This document shows positions 19,901-27,671 of a stretch of DNA of 61,957 bases, piece by piece; the first letter of the stretch is position 1; every line of letters begins with the position of its first letter. The notes under the pieces are model-generated. The model did not search any database and had not been told where the DNA came from. It saw only the letters and a list, made by a program, of their open reading frames with translations. Source of the DNA: Deltaproteobacteria bacterium (lineage in GTDB: Bacteria > Desulfobacterota > Deferrimicrobia > Deferrimicrobiales > Deferrimicrobiaceae); the NCBI GenBank assembly GCA_016218975.1, contig JACRCO010000034.1, forward strand, positions 1-61,957, read 5' to 3'. A program made the translations under genes and the position numbers.

Positions 19901-20054
19901 GCGCGCGCTGGAGGTTCGGCTGCGGCTTTCCCAGGACGCGTCGATAGAGCAGTTCGATCCGGCGGCCCTTGGCCCGGAATTGCTGGAGCGCTACAGGGAA
20001 GAAACCGGACGGATAAGAAAGGTTTACCTGAAGATTCTCGGGCTGCGCGATTAG
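16983..20054 (+). CDS. glnE: Bifunctional glutamine synthetase adenylyltransferase/adenylyl-removing enzyme
   Basis: 1023 residues with two nucleotidyltransferase domains: an N-terminal one (GMGKLGGVELNFSSDIDLLY, adenylyl-removing) and a C-terminal one (GLGKLGSEELSYHSDLDIIF, adenylylating). Each is followed by a GlnD-like helical domain. Between them lies the central regulatory PII-binding region. GlnE tunes glutamine synthetase with nitrogen status. The GTG start overlaps the mtnA stop (GTGA). The 3' end overlaps the convergent small gene by 4 bases. glnA/glnB are not in the window. Confidence 0.96.
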   Translation: MNRTPASAPSLIDRLLSLGVENTARALPLVEEIRKRLSWGEPDLAPLWKGAEAAPDPLGFFLGLSKLADTAPTDDLAGVISRPEKLRALGALLGGSEFLSDQIARRREIFSFLFLEDGFMRRADAAELMEEAVSAARSCSTEKEIKAALRRMKLREVARIATRDLSGLSPLAEVTEDLSSLAAAALSGAIGFARRTLTDRYGAPLVEGADGRECGFVVMGMGKLGGVELNFSSDIDLLYLYETDHGMTGGGAEGKTVTLHQYFVRLSEMVTRIVSEVTEDGFVFRVDLRLRPEGTKGDLANSLRSAEIYYESWGQAWERAALIKARPVAGDLAVGEEFLRIVTPFVYRKYLDFTSIEEIKEMKDRIDLAAARSRKGGRDLKLGVGGIREIEFFAQAHQLIYGGKAQALRMRGTMQALEALARLGIVPKEELSVLSEAYGFLRTLEHRIQVFQERQTHTLPQREEDLSRLARSMGMEGGESLLQALESHTENVRASYGRLFRGAPEEASDEIPADVQSLFLSESGEEETAARMKALGFADPVAAARNLATLRDGPPFVRLPSRARRYLGKITPAILARAIRTHDRDMALAHAERFLAAIGARTMFYALLFENPKVVDALVRLFGSSPYLSGYLLRHPELLDTFLKQDLNVLGKSKSDLRREAGEALAACNDFEQEMDELRRFRNLETLRIGTHDLSGSLSLEEGMYQLSALAEVLLANTFFIARREVSRRFGIPVTDRGGEEAKFCVLGLGKLGSEELSYHSDLDIIFVYSGEGETVPPPGADPSGYRKLTNHEYFAKIAQRMISILTTVTREGYVYKLDTRLRPSGNAGPLVSSMTAFEKYHERSAQLWERQALLKCRFVAGDRDFGKKVEAKVAGFIYCKPLPADAAMEIHRLRTRMEVELGKERTDRLNLKVGKGGVVDVEFAVQYLQLQYGAGSTALRARSTLKALYELMRAGRIEVPDYQELDGGYRFLRALEVRLRLSQDASIEQFDPAALGPELLERYREETGRIRKVYLKILGLRD

Positions 20055-20257
20055 CCGATTTCGTCGTCCGGGAAATCGAACATGGGAAGCCGCTTGATCC
20101 ACTCGGAGGCTATGCCTGGCACGGCAGGCGGAGGAACGGACCCGGACTCCACGTCCAGCATCGCGTTCCGGATTTCCATCAGCAGCTGCATGTTGAAGCC
20201 GCCGACGTCCTCCCAGCTCCCGGCCACGCCCCGCTTGTTTTCGTAAAAATTAGCCAT
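20051..20257 (-). CDS. Small protein of unknown function
   Basis: 68 residues, not recognised. It is acidic, has a Met/Leu-rich centre (NMQLLMEIRNAMLD), a Pro-rich hinge (SVPPPAVPGIA) and an acidic tail (DFPDDEIG). The gene looks genuine: AGGAGAG lies ahead of the ATG and a strong promoter lies about 80 bases upstream. It converges on glnE with a 4-base overlap, so glnE transcription could interfere with it. No signal peptide or metal motif is evident. Confidence 0.65.
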   Translation of the reverse strand: MANFYENKRGVAGSWEDVGGFNMQLLMEIRNAMLDVESGSVPPPAVPGIASEWIKRLPMFDFPDDEIG

Positions 20258-20281
20258 GATTCGCTCTCCTGCCTATTAGAA

Positions 20282-20366
20282 CGGCTGGAACGGGAAAAAG
20301 ATTCAATAAAATATCGTCCAGCCGGTTTTGCGAAAGAATCCTATAGGCCGCGCCCCGAATTGTCAA
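20282..20366 (-). promoter_or_regulatory. Sigma-70-type promoter and 5' leader of the small orphan gene
   Basis: On the minus strand TTGACA (20361-20366, perfect -35) is separated by 17 bases from TAGGAT (20338-20343, -10). The leader then carries an 8-bp complementary pair, CGGCTGGA (20282-20289 on the + strand) with TCCAGCCG (about 20317-20324), enclosing an A/T-rich loop shortly before the ribosome site. Confidence 0.55.
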
Positions 20367-20415
20367 AGGGAAAATCGGGAGGCTCCGTAACGTTAGCTGC
20401 AACGGCCGGCTGAAT

Positions 20416-21108
20416 TCAGCAAGGCGGCCGGGCCTCGTAAAGGATCGGATCGGGCACGCCCGCCTCCGCGAAGGCGCGAAGGCGAAGGGCGCAGGAATCG
20501 CACCTGCCGCAGGCCTTCTCTCCTCCACGGTAGCACGACCAGGAGTGCTCGAACGGCACTCCCATGGATTTTCCCATCAATACGAGGTCCTTTTTCCTGA
20601 GGTGAACGAAGGGGGCACGGACCACGATTCCACTTCCATCTTTCGTTCCCCGGCGGACGGTCTCGTTCATCGATTCGTAGAACTCGGGCCTGCAGTCCGG
20701 GTAGCCGGAGGAGTCGGCCATCACCGCGCCGACGTAGACGCTTTTCGCCCCGATCACCTCTGCCCATGACACGGCGATGCAGATGAAATGAGCGTTGCGA
20801 AACGGCACGTAGGTGACGGGCACTCCCGGACGCTCCAGGTCCGCCGCCGGGATCGCGATGGAAGGATCGGTCAGTGCGCTTCCACCGATATCCTTAAGAT
20901 AGCCGATGTCGGCGACCAGCCGGTCCTTCACCTGCAAGTGGTCCGCGATCGCCCGGAAGCAGGCAAGCTCTTTCCGCTCGGTGGGCTGGCCGTAATTGAC
21001 GTGAAGCAGGGCGACGTCGCTTTCCCGGGTGGCGAAGGCCGCCAGCACAAGGCTGTCCATCCCGCCGCTTGCGAGCACAACACCTTTCGGCTTCGGAGTT
21101 ATGGTCAT
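20416..21108 (-). CDS. queC: 7-cyano-7-deazaguanine synthase
   Basis: 230 residues. The N-type ATP pyrophosphatase P-loop is SGGMDS (residues 14-19). The C terminus holds the zinc-binding cysteines (HSWSCYRGGEKACGRCDSC). QueC converts 7-carboxy-7-deazaguanine to preQ0 with ammonia and ATP in queuosine synthesis. The ATG at 21108 overlaps the queE stop (ATGA) and is preceded by AAGGGAG; the frame runs farther upstream inside queE, but those codons are excluded. Coupled to queE. Confidence 0.95.
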   Translation of the reverse strand: MTITPKPKGVVLASGGMDSLVLAAFATRESDVALLHVNYGQPTERKELACFRAIADHLQVKDRLVADIGYLKDIGGSALTDPSIAIPAADLERPGVPVTYVPFRNAHFICIAVSWAEVIGAKSVYVGAVMADSSGYPDCRPEFYESMNETVRRGTKDGSGIVVRAPFVHLRKKDLVLMGKSMGVPFEHSWSCYRGGEKACGRCDSCALRLRAFAEAGVPDPILYEARPPC

Positions 21109-21743
21109 ACTCCCTTCGCTCCCGGGCCCCACACCAGCTTGTGGAGCTGGAGCTGGAACCGCGCCGAGAGCCCGTCGCCCACCATCCAGCCGGCGAGCTT
21201 TTCGGGGGCGAGAAATCCGAAAGCGGGGGACAGCAGCACGGAGAAGGGGCCCTTCGCACAGTATCGCCCCATGATTTCCTTGGCGTACCGGTAGTCCTCT
21301 TCGGAGGCGATGACGAATTTGACTTCATCCCGGGGGGTAAGCGCCGAGAAATTTTCCCACAGCATCTTACGGTCCTCGCCGGATCCGGGGCACTTGACGT
21401 CCATGACCTTGACCGCCCGTGGATCGAGCGTGGCAAGGGGGACGGTGCCGTTGGTCTCCACAAGGACCGTGAACCCCCGGTCGAGGAATGCCTTGACGAG
21501 TTGGAACGCTTCCGGCTGCAGGAGCGGTTCCCCCCCGGTTACCGTGACCCTCTGAATGCCGAAAAGCTCCACCCGTGATACAACTTCTCCGAGGGAGAAC
21601 TCTTCCCCGCCATCGTACGCATAGGTGGTGTCGCAGAAGCGGCACCGGAGGTTGCAGCCCGTCAGCCGGACGAAAGAGAAGGGGAGGCCCACGTAGGAGG
21701 TTTCCCCCTGAATGCTGGCGAATATCTCGGTCACGAGCAGCAT
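21105..21743 (-). CDS. queE: 7-carboxy-7-deazaguanine synthase (radical SAM)
   Basis: 212 residues. Begins LLVTEIFASIQGET, then the radical-SAM Cys30-x3-Cys34-x2-Cys37 (CNLRCRFC), and TGGEPLLQ for SAM binding. QueE turns 6-carboxytetrahydropterin into CDG. The start ATG at 21743 has only a weak ribosome site but lies seven bases after TAGAAT, so transcript and coding start may nearly coincide. The open frame extends upstream across the divergent CDF gene, which is an artefact. queD is not in the window. Confidence 0.94.
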   Translation of the reverse strand: MLLVTEIFASIQGETSYVGLPFSFVRLTGCNLRCRFCDTTYAYDGGEEFSLGEVVSRVELFGIQRVTVTGGEPLLQPEAFQLVKAFLDRGFTVLVETNGTVPLATLDPRAVKVMDVKCPGSGEDRKMLWENFSALTPRDEVKFVIASEEDYRYAKEIMGRYCAKGPFSVLLSPAFGFLAPEKLAGWMVGDGLSARFQLQLHKLVWGPGAKGV

Positions 21744-21822
21744 GCTTTCGATTCTACCAGATGCAGGGCGCGGAGGAATCCATGTGTTATCCTGCAATTT
21801 GCATCGAACAGGATGGCGACGG

Positions 21823-22815
21823 ATGACGGAATCGTACGCAAATAGGGAACGAGACCGGAAACGGATCGGTGCGGCGCTGTTTTCCCTGTGCAGCGCTATT
21901 GTGCTTGCGGCCGCCAAATTCGTCTTCGGGATAATTTCCGGATCCCTCGGGGTCCTTTCCTCGGCTTTCGACAGCCTTGCCGACGTTTTCATGTCCGCAG
22001 TCAACTTCCTCTCGATACGTAAATCCGCGGAGCCGCCCGACAAGTCGCACCCATACGGGCACGGCAAGGTGGAAACGCTGGCTACGCTGTTCCAGGGGCT
22101 GGTCATCGCAGGCACCGGAATCTGGGTAGTATACGAAGGGATCCAGCGCCTTATCCGCAAGAGGGTGCCCGAGTCGGCGGAAGCGGGGATCCTGGTCATG
22201 GCGGCGGCGCTTGCGGCATCGTGGATAATCTCGCGGCGGATACGTAAAGCGGGAGAAGAGACCGGCTCCACGGCGCTGGTCGCCGATTCCCTGCATTTCG
22301 CCACGGACGTCTACACCAACGGCGGTATCCTGGCATCGCTCGTGGTGTTCCGGTTCACGGGGTGGACCTGGCTGGACCCGGGGGTCGCGCTGATCGTCGG
22401 GGCCTATATCCTCTACGCCGCCGGGGGACTGCTCGTTTCGGCAGTACACGACCTCATGGACAAGGGCCTGCCCGAGGAGACGGTCGAGTTGGTGCGCAGG
22501 ATCATAAACGAGCACCGCCCCTTGCTCGTCGATTTCCACGACTTGCGGACCAGGCGCGCGGGTTCGGAAAAGCACGTCGATTTCCACGTCGTCGTCTGCC
22601 GGGAGTACAAGCTGGACGACGCCCACAAGGTGGCGGACCACCTGGAAAAGGAAGTCCGGCTTGCGTTGGGAAACGTGCACGTCGTGACCCACGTCGATCC
22701 CTGCGACATCGAATGCCCGGGCATGGAACGCTGCGAGCGCGTCCTGACACGAATCCGCGACCTCAAGGACCCGGCGGACGAGAAGCGGGCGGGCGTTTCC
22801 GGCACCGTGCTATAA
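21823..22815 (+). CDS. Cation diffusion facilitator family transporter
   Basis: 330 residues. Six predicted membrane helices: SLGVLSSAFDSLADVF carries the TM2 metal-site Asp residues, HPYGHGKVE is the cytosolic loop signature, and ADSLHFATDVYTN is the TM5 metal site (D...HxxxD form). A C-terminal cytoplasmic ferredoxin-like domain extends from about residue 215, with HVDFHVVV and a late Cys pair (CDIECPGMERC). Exports Zn, Fe, Mn or similar divalent ions by proton antiport; the metal cannot be assigned. Divergent from queE with only ~80 bases between starts. Confidence 0.9.
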   Translation: MTESYANRERDRKRIGAALFSLCSAIVLAAAKFVFGIISGSLGVLSSAFDSLADVFMSAVNFLSIRKSAEPPDKSHPYGHGKVETLATLFQGLVIAGTGIWVVYEGIQRLIRKRVPESAEAGILVMAAALAASWIISRRIRKAGEETGSTALVADSLHFATDVYTNGGILASLVVFRFTGWTWLDPGVALIVGAYILYAAGGLLVSAVHDLMDKGLPEETVELVRRIINEHRPLLVDFHDLRTRRAGSEKHVDFHVVVCREYKLDDAHKVADHLEKEVRLALGNVHVVTHVDPCDIECPGMERCERVLTRIRDLKDPADEKRAGVSGTVL

Positions 22816-22825
22816 TCCCCCCGCA

Positions 22826-23104
22826 ATGAGAGCGGTCCTCCTTCTGATAATCGTCCTCCTGGCGGTGGTGGCGGCGTTCGCCGTCCAGAACCCGGGCATC
22901 ATCGACGTGCGTTTTCTCCACCTTTCCGGGAGCACGTCGCTTCTCGTCGTCATCGTCCTTGCTTTCGGGATCGGAGTTCTCGTCGGGTTCCTGGGCTGCG
23001 TTCCCTCCTCCATCCGCCGGGCTCGGAGGATACGGGAGCTTTCCGCCGAGCTCGATTCGCTTCGCAAGCCTTCCGGCGCTCCCCCGCCGCCGGTGAACCC
23101 GTGA
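22826..23104 (+). CDS. LapA-family (DUF1049) small membrane protein
   Basis: 92 residues with two membrane helices (about residues 3-20 and 39-60). QNPGIIDVRFL between them is the family hallmark, and a basic cytoplasmic RRARRIRELSAELDSL coiled segment follows. LapA/YciS works with LapB in control of lipopolysaccharide synthesis in enterics; here only the domain is established. TATAAT (22811-22816) overlaps the CDF stop and lies nine bases before the ATG, so a very short leader is possible. The stop overlaps the next GTG. Confidence 0.8.
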   Translation: MRAVLLLIIVLLAVVAAFAVQNPGIIDVRFLHLSGSTSLLVVIVLAFGIGVLVGFLGCVPSSIRRARRIRELSAELDSLRKPSGAPPPPVNP

Positions 23105-23394
23105 CCGTCGACGCAGACGGGGGCGGGTGTGATATGCGGTCCGACCTTTCCCGCGTCGAGAAAAAGTTGCTTCATTGCCTTCTTCTTTTCTATAGGGAGA
23201 TCGGCCCCGGTGCGACGCCCGCCCTCGCGGGGCTCGACGAGGAGGCGGGGATGGAGCGGCACGAACTGGAGGAAGCGGTCAAAGGATTGCGCGAGAAAGG
23301 ACTGATCGAGTACTGGCCTCTCCAGCCCGCGGTCCGCCTGAACGCGGAGGGCCTGCACCTTGCGATCTCCCTCAAAGGGTGCGGCGGGAAGTGA
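23101..23394 (+). CDS. Small winged-helix-like protein
   Basis: 97 residues, not assigned to a named family. The pattern of helices (VEKKLLHCLLLFYREIG, LAGLDEEAGMERHELEEAV, then LREKGLIEYWPL) followed by a beta hairpin ending in RLNAEGLHLA resembles a winged helix-turn-helix. GTG start overlapping the lapA stop; the stop overlaps the nth GTG. The coupled position suggests a housekeeping operon rather than a local regulator. Confidence 0.65.
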   Translation: MTVDADGGGCDMRSDLSRVEKKLLHCLLLFYREIGPGATPALAGLDEEAGMERHELEEAVKGLREKGLIEYWPLQPAVRLNAEGLHLAISLKGCGGK

Positions 23395-24101
23395 CCGCGA
23401 AGAAACCGGGAACGGACCTGCCGGCGCGCCTCCGCGACGTATCCGGCCGGCTCGCGGGGCGGTTCGGACGTCCCCGCCGCTCGCCGCACCGGACCGAGCC
23501 GGTGCGGAACCTGATCCTCACCATCCTTTCCCAGAACACGAACGATGCGAACCGCGACCGCGCCTTCGCGCAGCTGACCGAACGGTTCCCCACCTTTCCC
23601 CTCCTTGCGGCGGCGCCGCAGGAAGAGGTGGAAGAGGCGATCCGTACGGCAGGGCTGGCGCGCGCAAAGGCGAAGGCGATCCTGTCCGCGCTCGCCCGTA
23701 TCCGGCGGGAGCGGGGTAAATACACGCTCGACTTTCTCTCGGAGATGCCGCTGGCCGAAGCGCGGGAATACCTTATTTCCTTCTCCGGCGTAGGGATCAA
23801 GACGGCGAACGTGGTGCTGCTTTTCTCATTCGGCAAGGAAGCGTTTCCCGTGGATACGCACATCCTGAGGGTGGCGAAACGCCTGGGTCTGGTGCCTCCT
23901 TCCGCCGACCTGTCCCGCGCGGCTCGTTTGCTCGAGCCGCATGTCCCACCGGGAGAGCCGATGCCCCTCCATATGAACATGATCCGGCTGGGCCGGGAAA
24001 TATGCCGCCCGCGGAACCCCCTTTGCCACGAATGCCCGCTGCTGCCGGTATGCCCGGAGGGGAAAAGGCGCACGGAAAAGCGTGGAACGCCGCCGCGATG
24101 A
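23391..24101 (+). CDS. nth: Endonuclease III-like DNA glycosylase
   Basis: About 236 residues. HhH motif with catalytic Lys (SGVGIKTANVVL), catalytic Asp in FPVDTHILRV, and a 4Fe-4S cluster loop C-x6-C-x2-C-x5-C (from CRPRNPLCHEC onward). Removes oxidised pyrimidines with lyase action. The LSQNTNDANRDRAF segment replaces the usual LSAQTTD, so this is a divergent subgroup. The GTG at 23391 overlaps the previous stop; 23379 is an alternative GTG. The stop overlaps the plsC ATG (ATGA). Confidence 0.87.
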   Translation: MTAKKPGTDLPARLRDVSGRLAGRFGRPRRSPHRTEPVRNLILTILSQNTNDANRDRAFAQLTERFPTFPLLAAAPQEEVEEAIRTAGLARAKAKAILSALARIRRERGKYTLDFLSEMPLAEAREYLISFSGVGIKTANVVLLFSFGKEAFPVDTHILRVAKRLGLVPPSADLSRAARLLEPHVPPGEPMPLHMNMIRLGREICRPRNPLCHECPLLPVCPEGKRRTEKRGTPPR

Positions 24102-24820
24102 ATTTTTTGAGCGCGCTGAAGTGGATTTTCATAGGATTCCTGACGACGGTTTTCGCCGTGCCGGGGTCGCTCCTCGCCCTGCTGTTGCCGGGGAGGTCGC
24201 TGAAAGGGAAGGTCTTCCTGTGGGTCTCCAAGTACTATTCGCGGATCGCCCTGTTCGTCCTGGGGATAAAGGTGTCGTGCCGGGGGCTGGAGAACATCGA
24301 CCTCCTGGAATCGTACGTGTTCATGTCGAACCACGTGAGCCACGCCGACGCGCCTGCTCTTGCTTCGGTCATCCCCCACCCGCTCCACTGGGTGTTCAAG
24401 AAGGAGCTGTCGCGGATTCCGGTCCTCGGGTGGATTCTCCTTGCCGGCGGCCAGATCATGATCGACCGGTCCGACCCGGAGAAGTCCAGGACCGCCCTTG
24501 AAGAAGCGCTCGGCGGGCTTTCCGGTAACAACTCCGTGATGATCTACCCCGAAGGGACTCGCAGCCGCGACGGGAAGCTCCAAACGCTGAAAAAGGGCGG
24601 CTTCTGGATGGCGCTGCATTCGGGGAAACCGGTTGTCCCCGTACGCGTGTCGGGCACGCGCGAGGTTGTGGCCGCAGGCACGCTCCGGATCCGTCCGGGA
24701 AACGTGCTGGTCGAGATCTTCCCACCGATTCCCACCGCGGGGAAAGGGCTTCACGACATGCAGGAGCTCATGGACCGGGTGCGGTCGGCGATGCTTTCCG
24801 GAACGCAGGGTCCTGCGTAA
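24098..24820 (+). CDS. plsC: 1-acyl-sn-glycerol-3-phosphate acyltransferase
   Basis: 240 residues. One N-terminal membrane helix, the acyltransferase H-x4-D motif (NHVSHAD), the glycerol-phosphate-binding YPEGTRSRDG and a VPVRVSGT strand. Makes phosphatidate from lysophosphatidate at the inner membrane. The ATG overlaps the nth stop. The 3' end overlaps the convergent MFS gene by 53 bases, an unusually long tail-to-tail overlap. Confidence 0.9.
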   Translation: MNFLSALKWIFIGFLTTVFAVPGSLLALLLPGRSLKGKVFLWVSKYYSRIALFVLGIKVSCRGLENIDLLESYVFMSNHVSHADAPALASVIPHPLHWVFKKELSRIPVLGWILLAGGQIMIDRSDPEKSRTALEEALGGLSGNNSVMIYPEGTRSRDGKLQTLKKGGFWMALHSGKPVVPVRVSGTREVVAAGTLRIRPGNVLVEIFPPIPTAGKGLHDMQELMDRVRSAMLSGTQGPA

Positions 24821-25934
24821 AGAAGAAGATGCCTCCGGCGGCTGTCGCCGCGGCGGCGGAGAAGAACATCGCGTTGTACCCGTGGCGCTCCGCGACGAAG
24901 CCGAACAGCGCGGCGCCGATCACCAGCCCCATGTCGAACGCGCCGGTGAACATCGCCATCGCCATCCCGCCTTTTTCCTTCCCGGCGCGGTCGAGGATGA
25001 GCGCCGAAAGCGACGGGAAAAGAAACCCGTGCCCCGTCCCGGAAACCATTGCAACGAAAGCGAGCCCCGCGGAGCCGGAGAGAAAGGGGATGGCGCAGAT
25101 CCCCGCTCCCATGAGCAGCAGCGAGACGAGGCTCAATCTCTCGCGGGGCATCCGGTCGGCGAGCTTGCGCGCCAGTGTCCGCGTTCCGATGACCGAGAGC
25201 GCATATACGAAGAGGAAAACGCCGAGCGAGGAGATCTGCCGGATCAGCAGGTAGACGGGCAAAAAGGTGAAGAGGGAGCCGAACGCCATTCCGAACAGGA
25301 ACCCCGCCGAGTTGGGGATGAAGTAGGGGCGCGTGAGGAAGTCGAGCAGGGAAGAAGGCGAAAGCCGGGAAGCTGCTTTCGGTTCCCGCATCGCCAGCGG
25401 GAACAGGGCGGAGAGGAACGCGATTATCGCAGCCCCCAGAAAGAGGCCGTGGAATCCCGACCTGGCGATCACCCATTCCCCGAGCCAACCTCCGATAGCC
25501 GTCGGGAGAAAAAAGGAGAGGCCGAACACCCCCAACGCCTCCCCCCGCCTGTGTGCAGGTGCCGCAACCGCGATGTAGGCGTAGGAAGCGGTGGCGAAGA
25601 AGGAGTAGGCCGCACCCTGGAAGATCCGGATCGCGAAGAGGTGAGCTCCCCGTTCCGTTACGAACAGCCACGGAATCGTGGAAGCGGATGCGAGCAACGC
25701 CCCGGAGACCAGGAACGCCGTGCGCCCCCCGCGGTCCACGAAGAGCCCGTTGACGGGTTTGAGCGCCACCGACACCAGCGTTCCCGTCGCCATGATGAGC
25801 CCGATCTCGCCTTCGCGAACGTTCAGACGGTAAAGAAACGGCGGGAGGAAGATGAAGACGGTCGCATACAACGAATAGAGGAAATTCGAGATATTCAGAA
25901 GAAGATAATTCTTGTTGTAGAGGGTTTTCGGCAT
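24768..25934 (-). CDS. Major facilitator superfamily transporter
   Basis: About 388 residues with 12 hydrophobic segments in two halves. The loop after TM2 contains KPVNGLFVDRGGRT, a form of the MFS A-motif, and the second half has ARKLADRMPRERL. Likely a drug or metabolite exporter; no substrate signature. The ATG at 25934 is taken as start because it leads straight into TM1; the frame extends 19 codons farther. It is divergent from nadE with about 95 bases between starts. Confidence 0.85.
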   Translation of the reverse strand: MPKTLYNKNYLLLNISNFLYSLYATVFIFLPPFLYRLNVREGEIGLIMATGTLVSVALKPVNGLFVDRGGRTAFLVSGALLASASTIPWLFVTERGAHLFAIRIFQGAAYSFFATASYAYIAVAAPAHRRGEALGVFGLSFFLPTAIGGWLGEWVIARSGFHGLFLGAAIIAFLSALFPLAMREPKAASRLSPSSLLDFLTRPYFIPNSAGFLFGMAFGSLFTFLPVYLLIRQISSLGVFLFVYALSVIGTRTLARKLADRMPRERLSLVSLLLMGAGICAIPFLSGSAGLAFVAMVSGTGHGFLFPSLSALILDRAGKEKGGMAMAMFTGAFDMGLVIGAALFGFVAERHGYNAMFFSAAAATAAGGIFFFTQDPAFRKASPTAPGP

Positions 25935-26029
25935 CGGAGTTGGAAGGATACTACAATAGATGCCGTTTCGTGAAACGGCGCTTGAATCCAATTGATGTGT
26001 AACCGTTTTTCCGTGAGAATGACATCTAT

Positions 26030-27646
26030 ATGAAGCCGCTCCGCATCGCCCTGGCGCAGATCAACACGACCGTCGGCGACATCTCCGGCAACGCGAGGAA
26101 GATACTGGAATACGCGGACCGGGCGAGAAGCGAGCGAGCTGCAATAGTCGTCTTTCCGGAACTTGCACTCACAGGCTATCCGCCGGAAGACCTGCTCCTT
26201 CGCACCTCCTTCGTCGACGCGAACCTTTCGGCGTGGCGGGAGATCGCCGGGAAAATATACGGCGTCACCGCGGTGGTCGGATTCGCGGACCGCGGGAAGG
26301 ACGGGCGCGTCTACAACGCGGCGGGTATCGCCTCCGGCGGACGCGTCCGAGGCGTTTATCGCAAAATGCATCTCCCGAATTACGGCGTGTTCGACGAGAT
26401 GCGGTACTTCGGCCGGGGGAAGGAGCCGTTCCTCTTCCGGGCGGGGCGTGCGCCGGTCGGCGTGACGATTTGTGAAGACATATGGGTGCGCGGAGGTCCG
26501 CTCCCCCGCGAGGCGAAGGCGGGCGCGCGCCTTATCCTCAACCTTTCATCCTCTCCGTACCACGCGGGGAAGTGGGAGATCCGCAAGGAGCTGGTGGCCG
26601 GCCATGCGCGGCGCACCGGAAGGCCCGTCGCCTACTGCAACCTGGTGGGAGGGCAGGACGAGCTCGTCTTCGACGGCGGCAGCATGGTCGTTTCCGGGAA
26701 AGGCGAGCTCCTCGCGAGGGCGCGGATGTTCGAAGAGGAGCTTCTCGTCTGCGATGTGGACGGGAACGGCGAAGGCGGGCCGGTGGCTCCCGTCCTCGGG
26801 GAAGAGGAGGAGATCTTCAGTGCGCTGGTGCTGGGCACGCGCGACTACGTCGAAAAAAACCGGTTCCCGGGGGCGATCATCGGGTTGTCCGGCGGAATAG
26901 ATTCCTCCATTGTTGCGGCGATCGCGGTGGAGGCGCTCGGGCCTTCCCGTGTGACCGGCGTCACGATGTCATCGCCCTATACGATCCCGCAGAGCGTAGA
27001 GGACGCGCACGCGCTTGCCGGGAACCTCGGCATCCGGTGCATCGACCTCACCATCGACGAGGCCTTCTCCGCATTCGGCGAAACCCTGGCGGGCGAGTTC
27101 CGCGGGCTTTCACCCGACGCAGCTGAAGAAAACATCCAGGCGCGAATCCGCGGGACGCTGCTCATGGCCCTATCCAACAAGTTCGGGTCGCTGGTGCTGA
27201 CTACGGGGAACAAGAGCGAGATGAGTGTCGGGTACGCCACGCTTTACGGGGACATGGCCGGCGGGTTCGCAGTCATAAAAGACCTCTACAAGACGATGGT
27301 CTACCGGGTTTCCCGCTACATCAACGCGAGGAAAGGGAGCGAGGTAATACCGGAACGGGTCCTGACGCGCCCGCCTTCGGCGGAGTTGCGGCCCGACCAG
27401 AAGGATTCAGATTCTCTGCCCGAGTACGACGTCCTCGACCCGATCCTTCGCATGTACGTTGAGAAGGACCGCAGCATTCCGGAGATGATCGCGAGGGGAT
27501 ACGCCGAGAACGTCGTGCGAAAGGTCGTCTCCCTGGTCGACAAAAGCGAGTACAAGCGCCGCCAGGCCCCTCCCGGCGTGAAAATAACACCCCGCGCCCT
27601 CGGCAAGGACCGCCGCATGCCGATCACCAACCGGACGAACGGGTAA
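26030..27646 (+). CDS. nadE: Glutamine-dependent NAD+ synthetase
   Basis: 538 residues, a two-domain enzyme. The N-terminal nitrilase-type glutaminase has Glu44 (FPELALTGYPPEDLL), Lys112 (RKMHLPNYGVFDE) and Cys148 (TICEDIW). The C-terminal synthetase has the P-loop GLSGGIDSS and the conserved TTGNKSEMSVGYATLYGD. Amidates deamido-NAD using glutamine ammonia; last step for both de novo and nicotinate salvage routes, so it completes the pathway begun by the hydrolase and NAPRTase at 14.2-16 kb. No Shine-Dalgarno is evident at the ATG. Confidence 0.95.
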   Translation: MKPLRIALAQINTTVGDISGNARKILEYADRARSERAAIVVFPELALTGYPPEDLLLRTSFVDANLSAWREIAGKIYGVTAVVGFADRGKDGRVYNAAGIASGGRVRGVYRKMHLPNYGVFDEMRYFGRGKEPFLFRAGRAPVGVTICEDIWVRGGPLPREAKAGARLILNLSSSPYHAGKWEIRKELVAGHARRTGRPVAYCNLVGGQDELVFDGGSMVVSGKGELLARARMFEEELLVCDVDGNGEGGPVAPVLGEEEEIFSALVLGTRDYVEKNRFPGAIIGLSGGIDSSIVAAIAVEALGPSRVTGVTMSSPYTIPQSVEDAHALAGNLGIRCIDLTIDEAFSAFGETLAGEFRGLSPDAAEENIQARIRGTLLMALSNKFGSLVLTTGNKSEMSVGYATLYGDMAGGFAVIKDLYKTMVYRVSRYINARKGSEVIPERVLTRPPSAELRPDQKDSDSLPEYDVLDPILRMYVEKDRSIPEMIARGYAENVVRKVVSLVDKSEYKRRQAPPGVKITPRALGKDRRMPITNRTNG

Positions 27647-27671
27647 TGAACTGCGGTACGGGCAATGGCGG

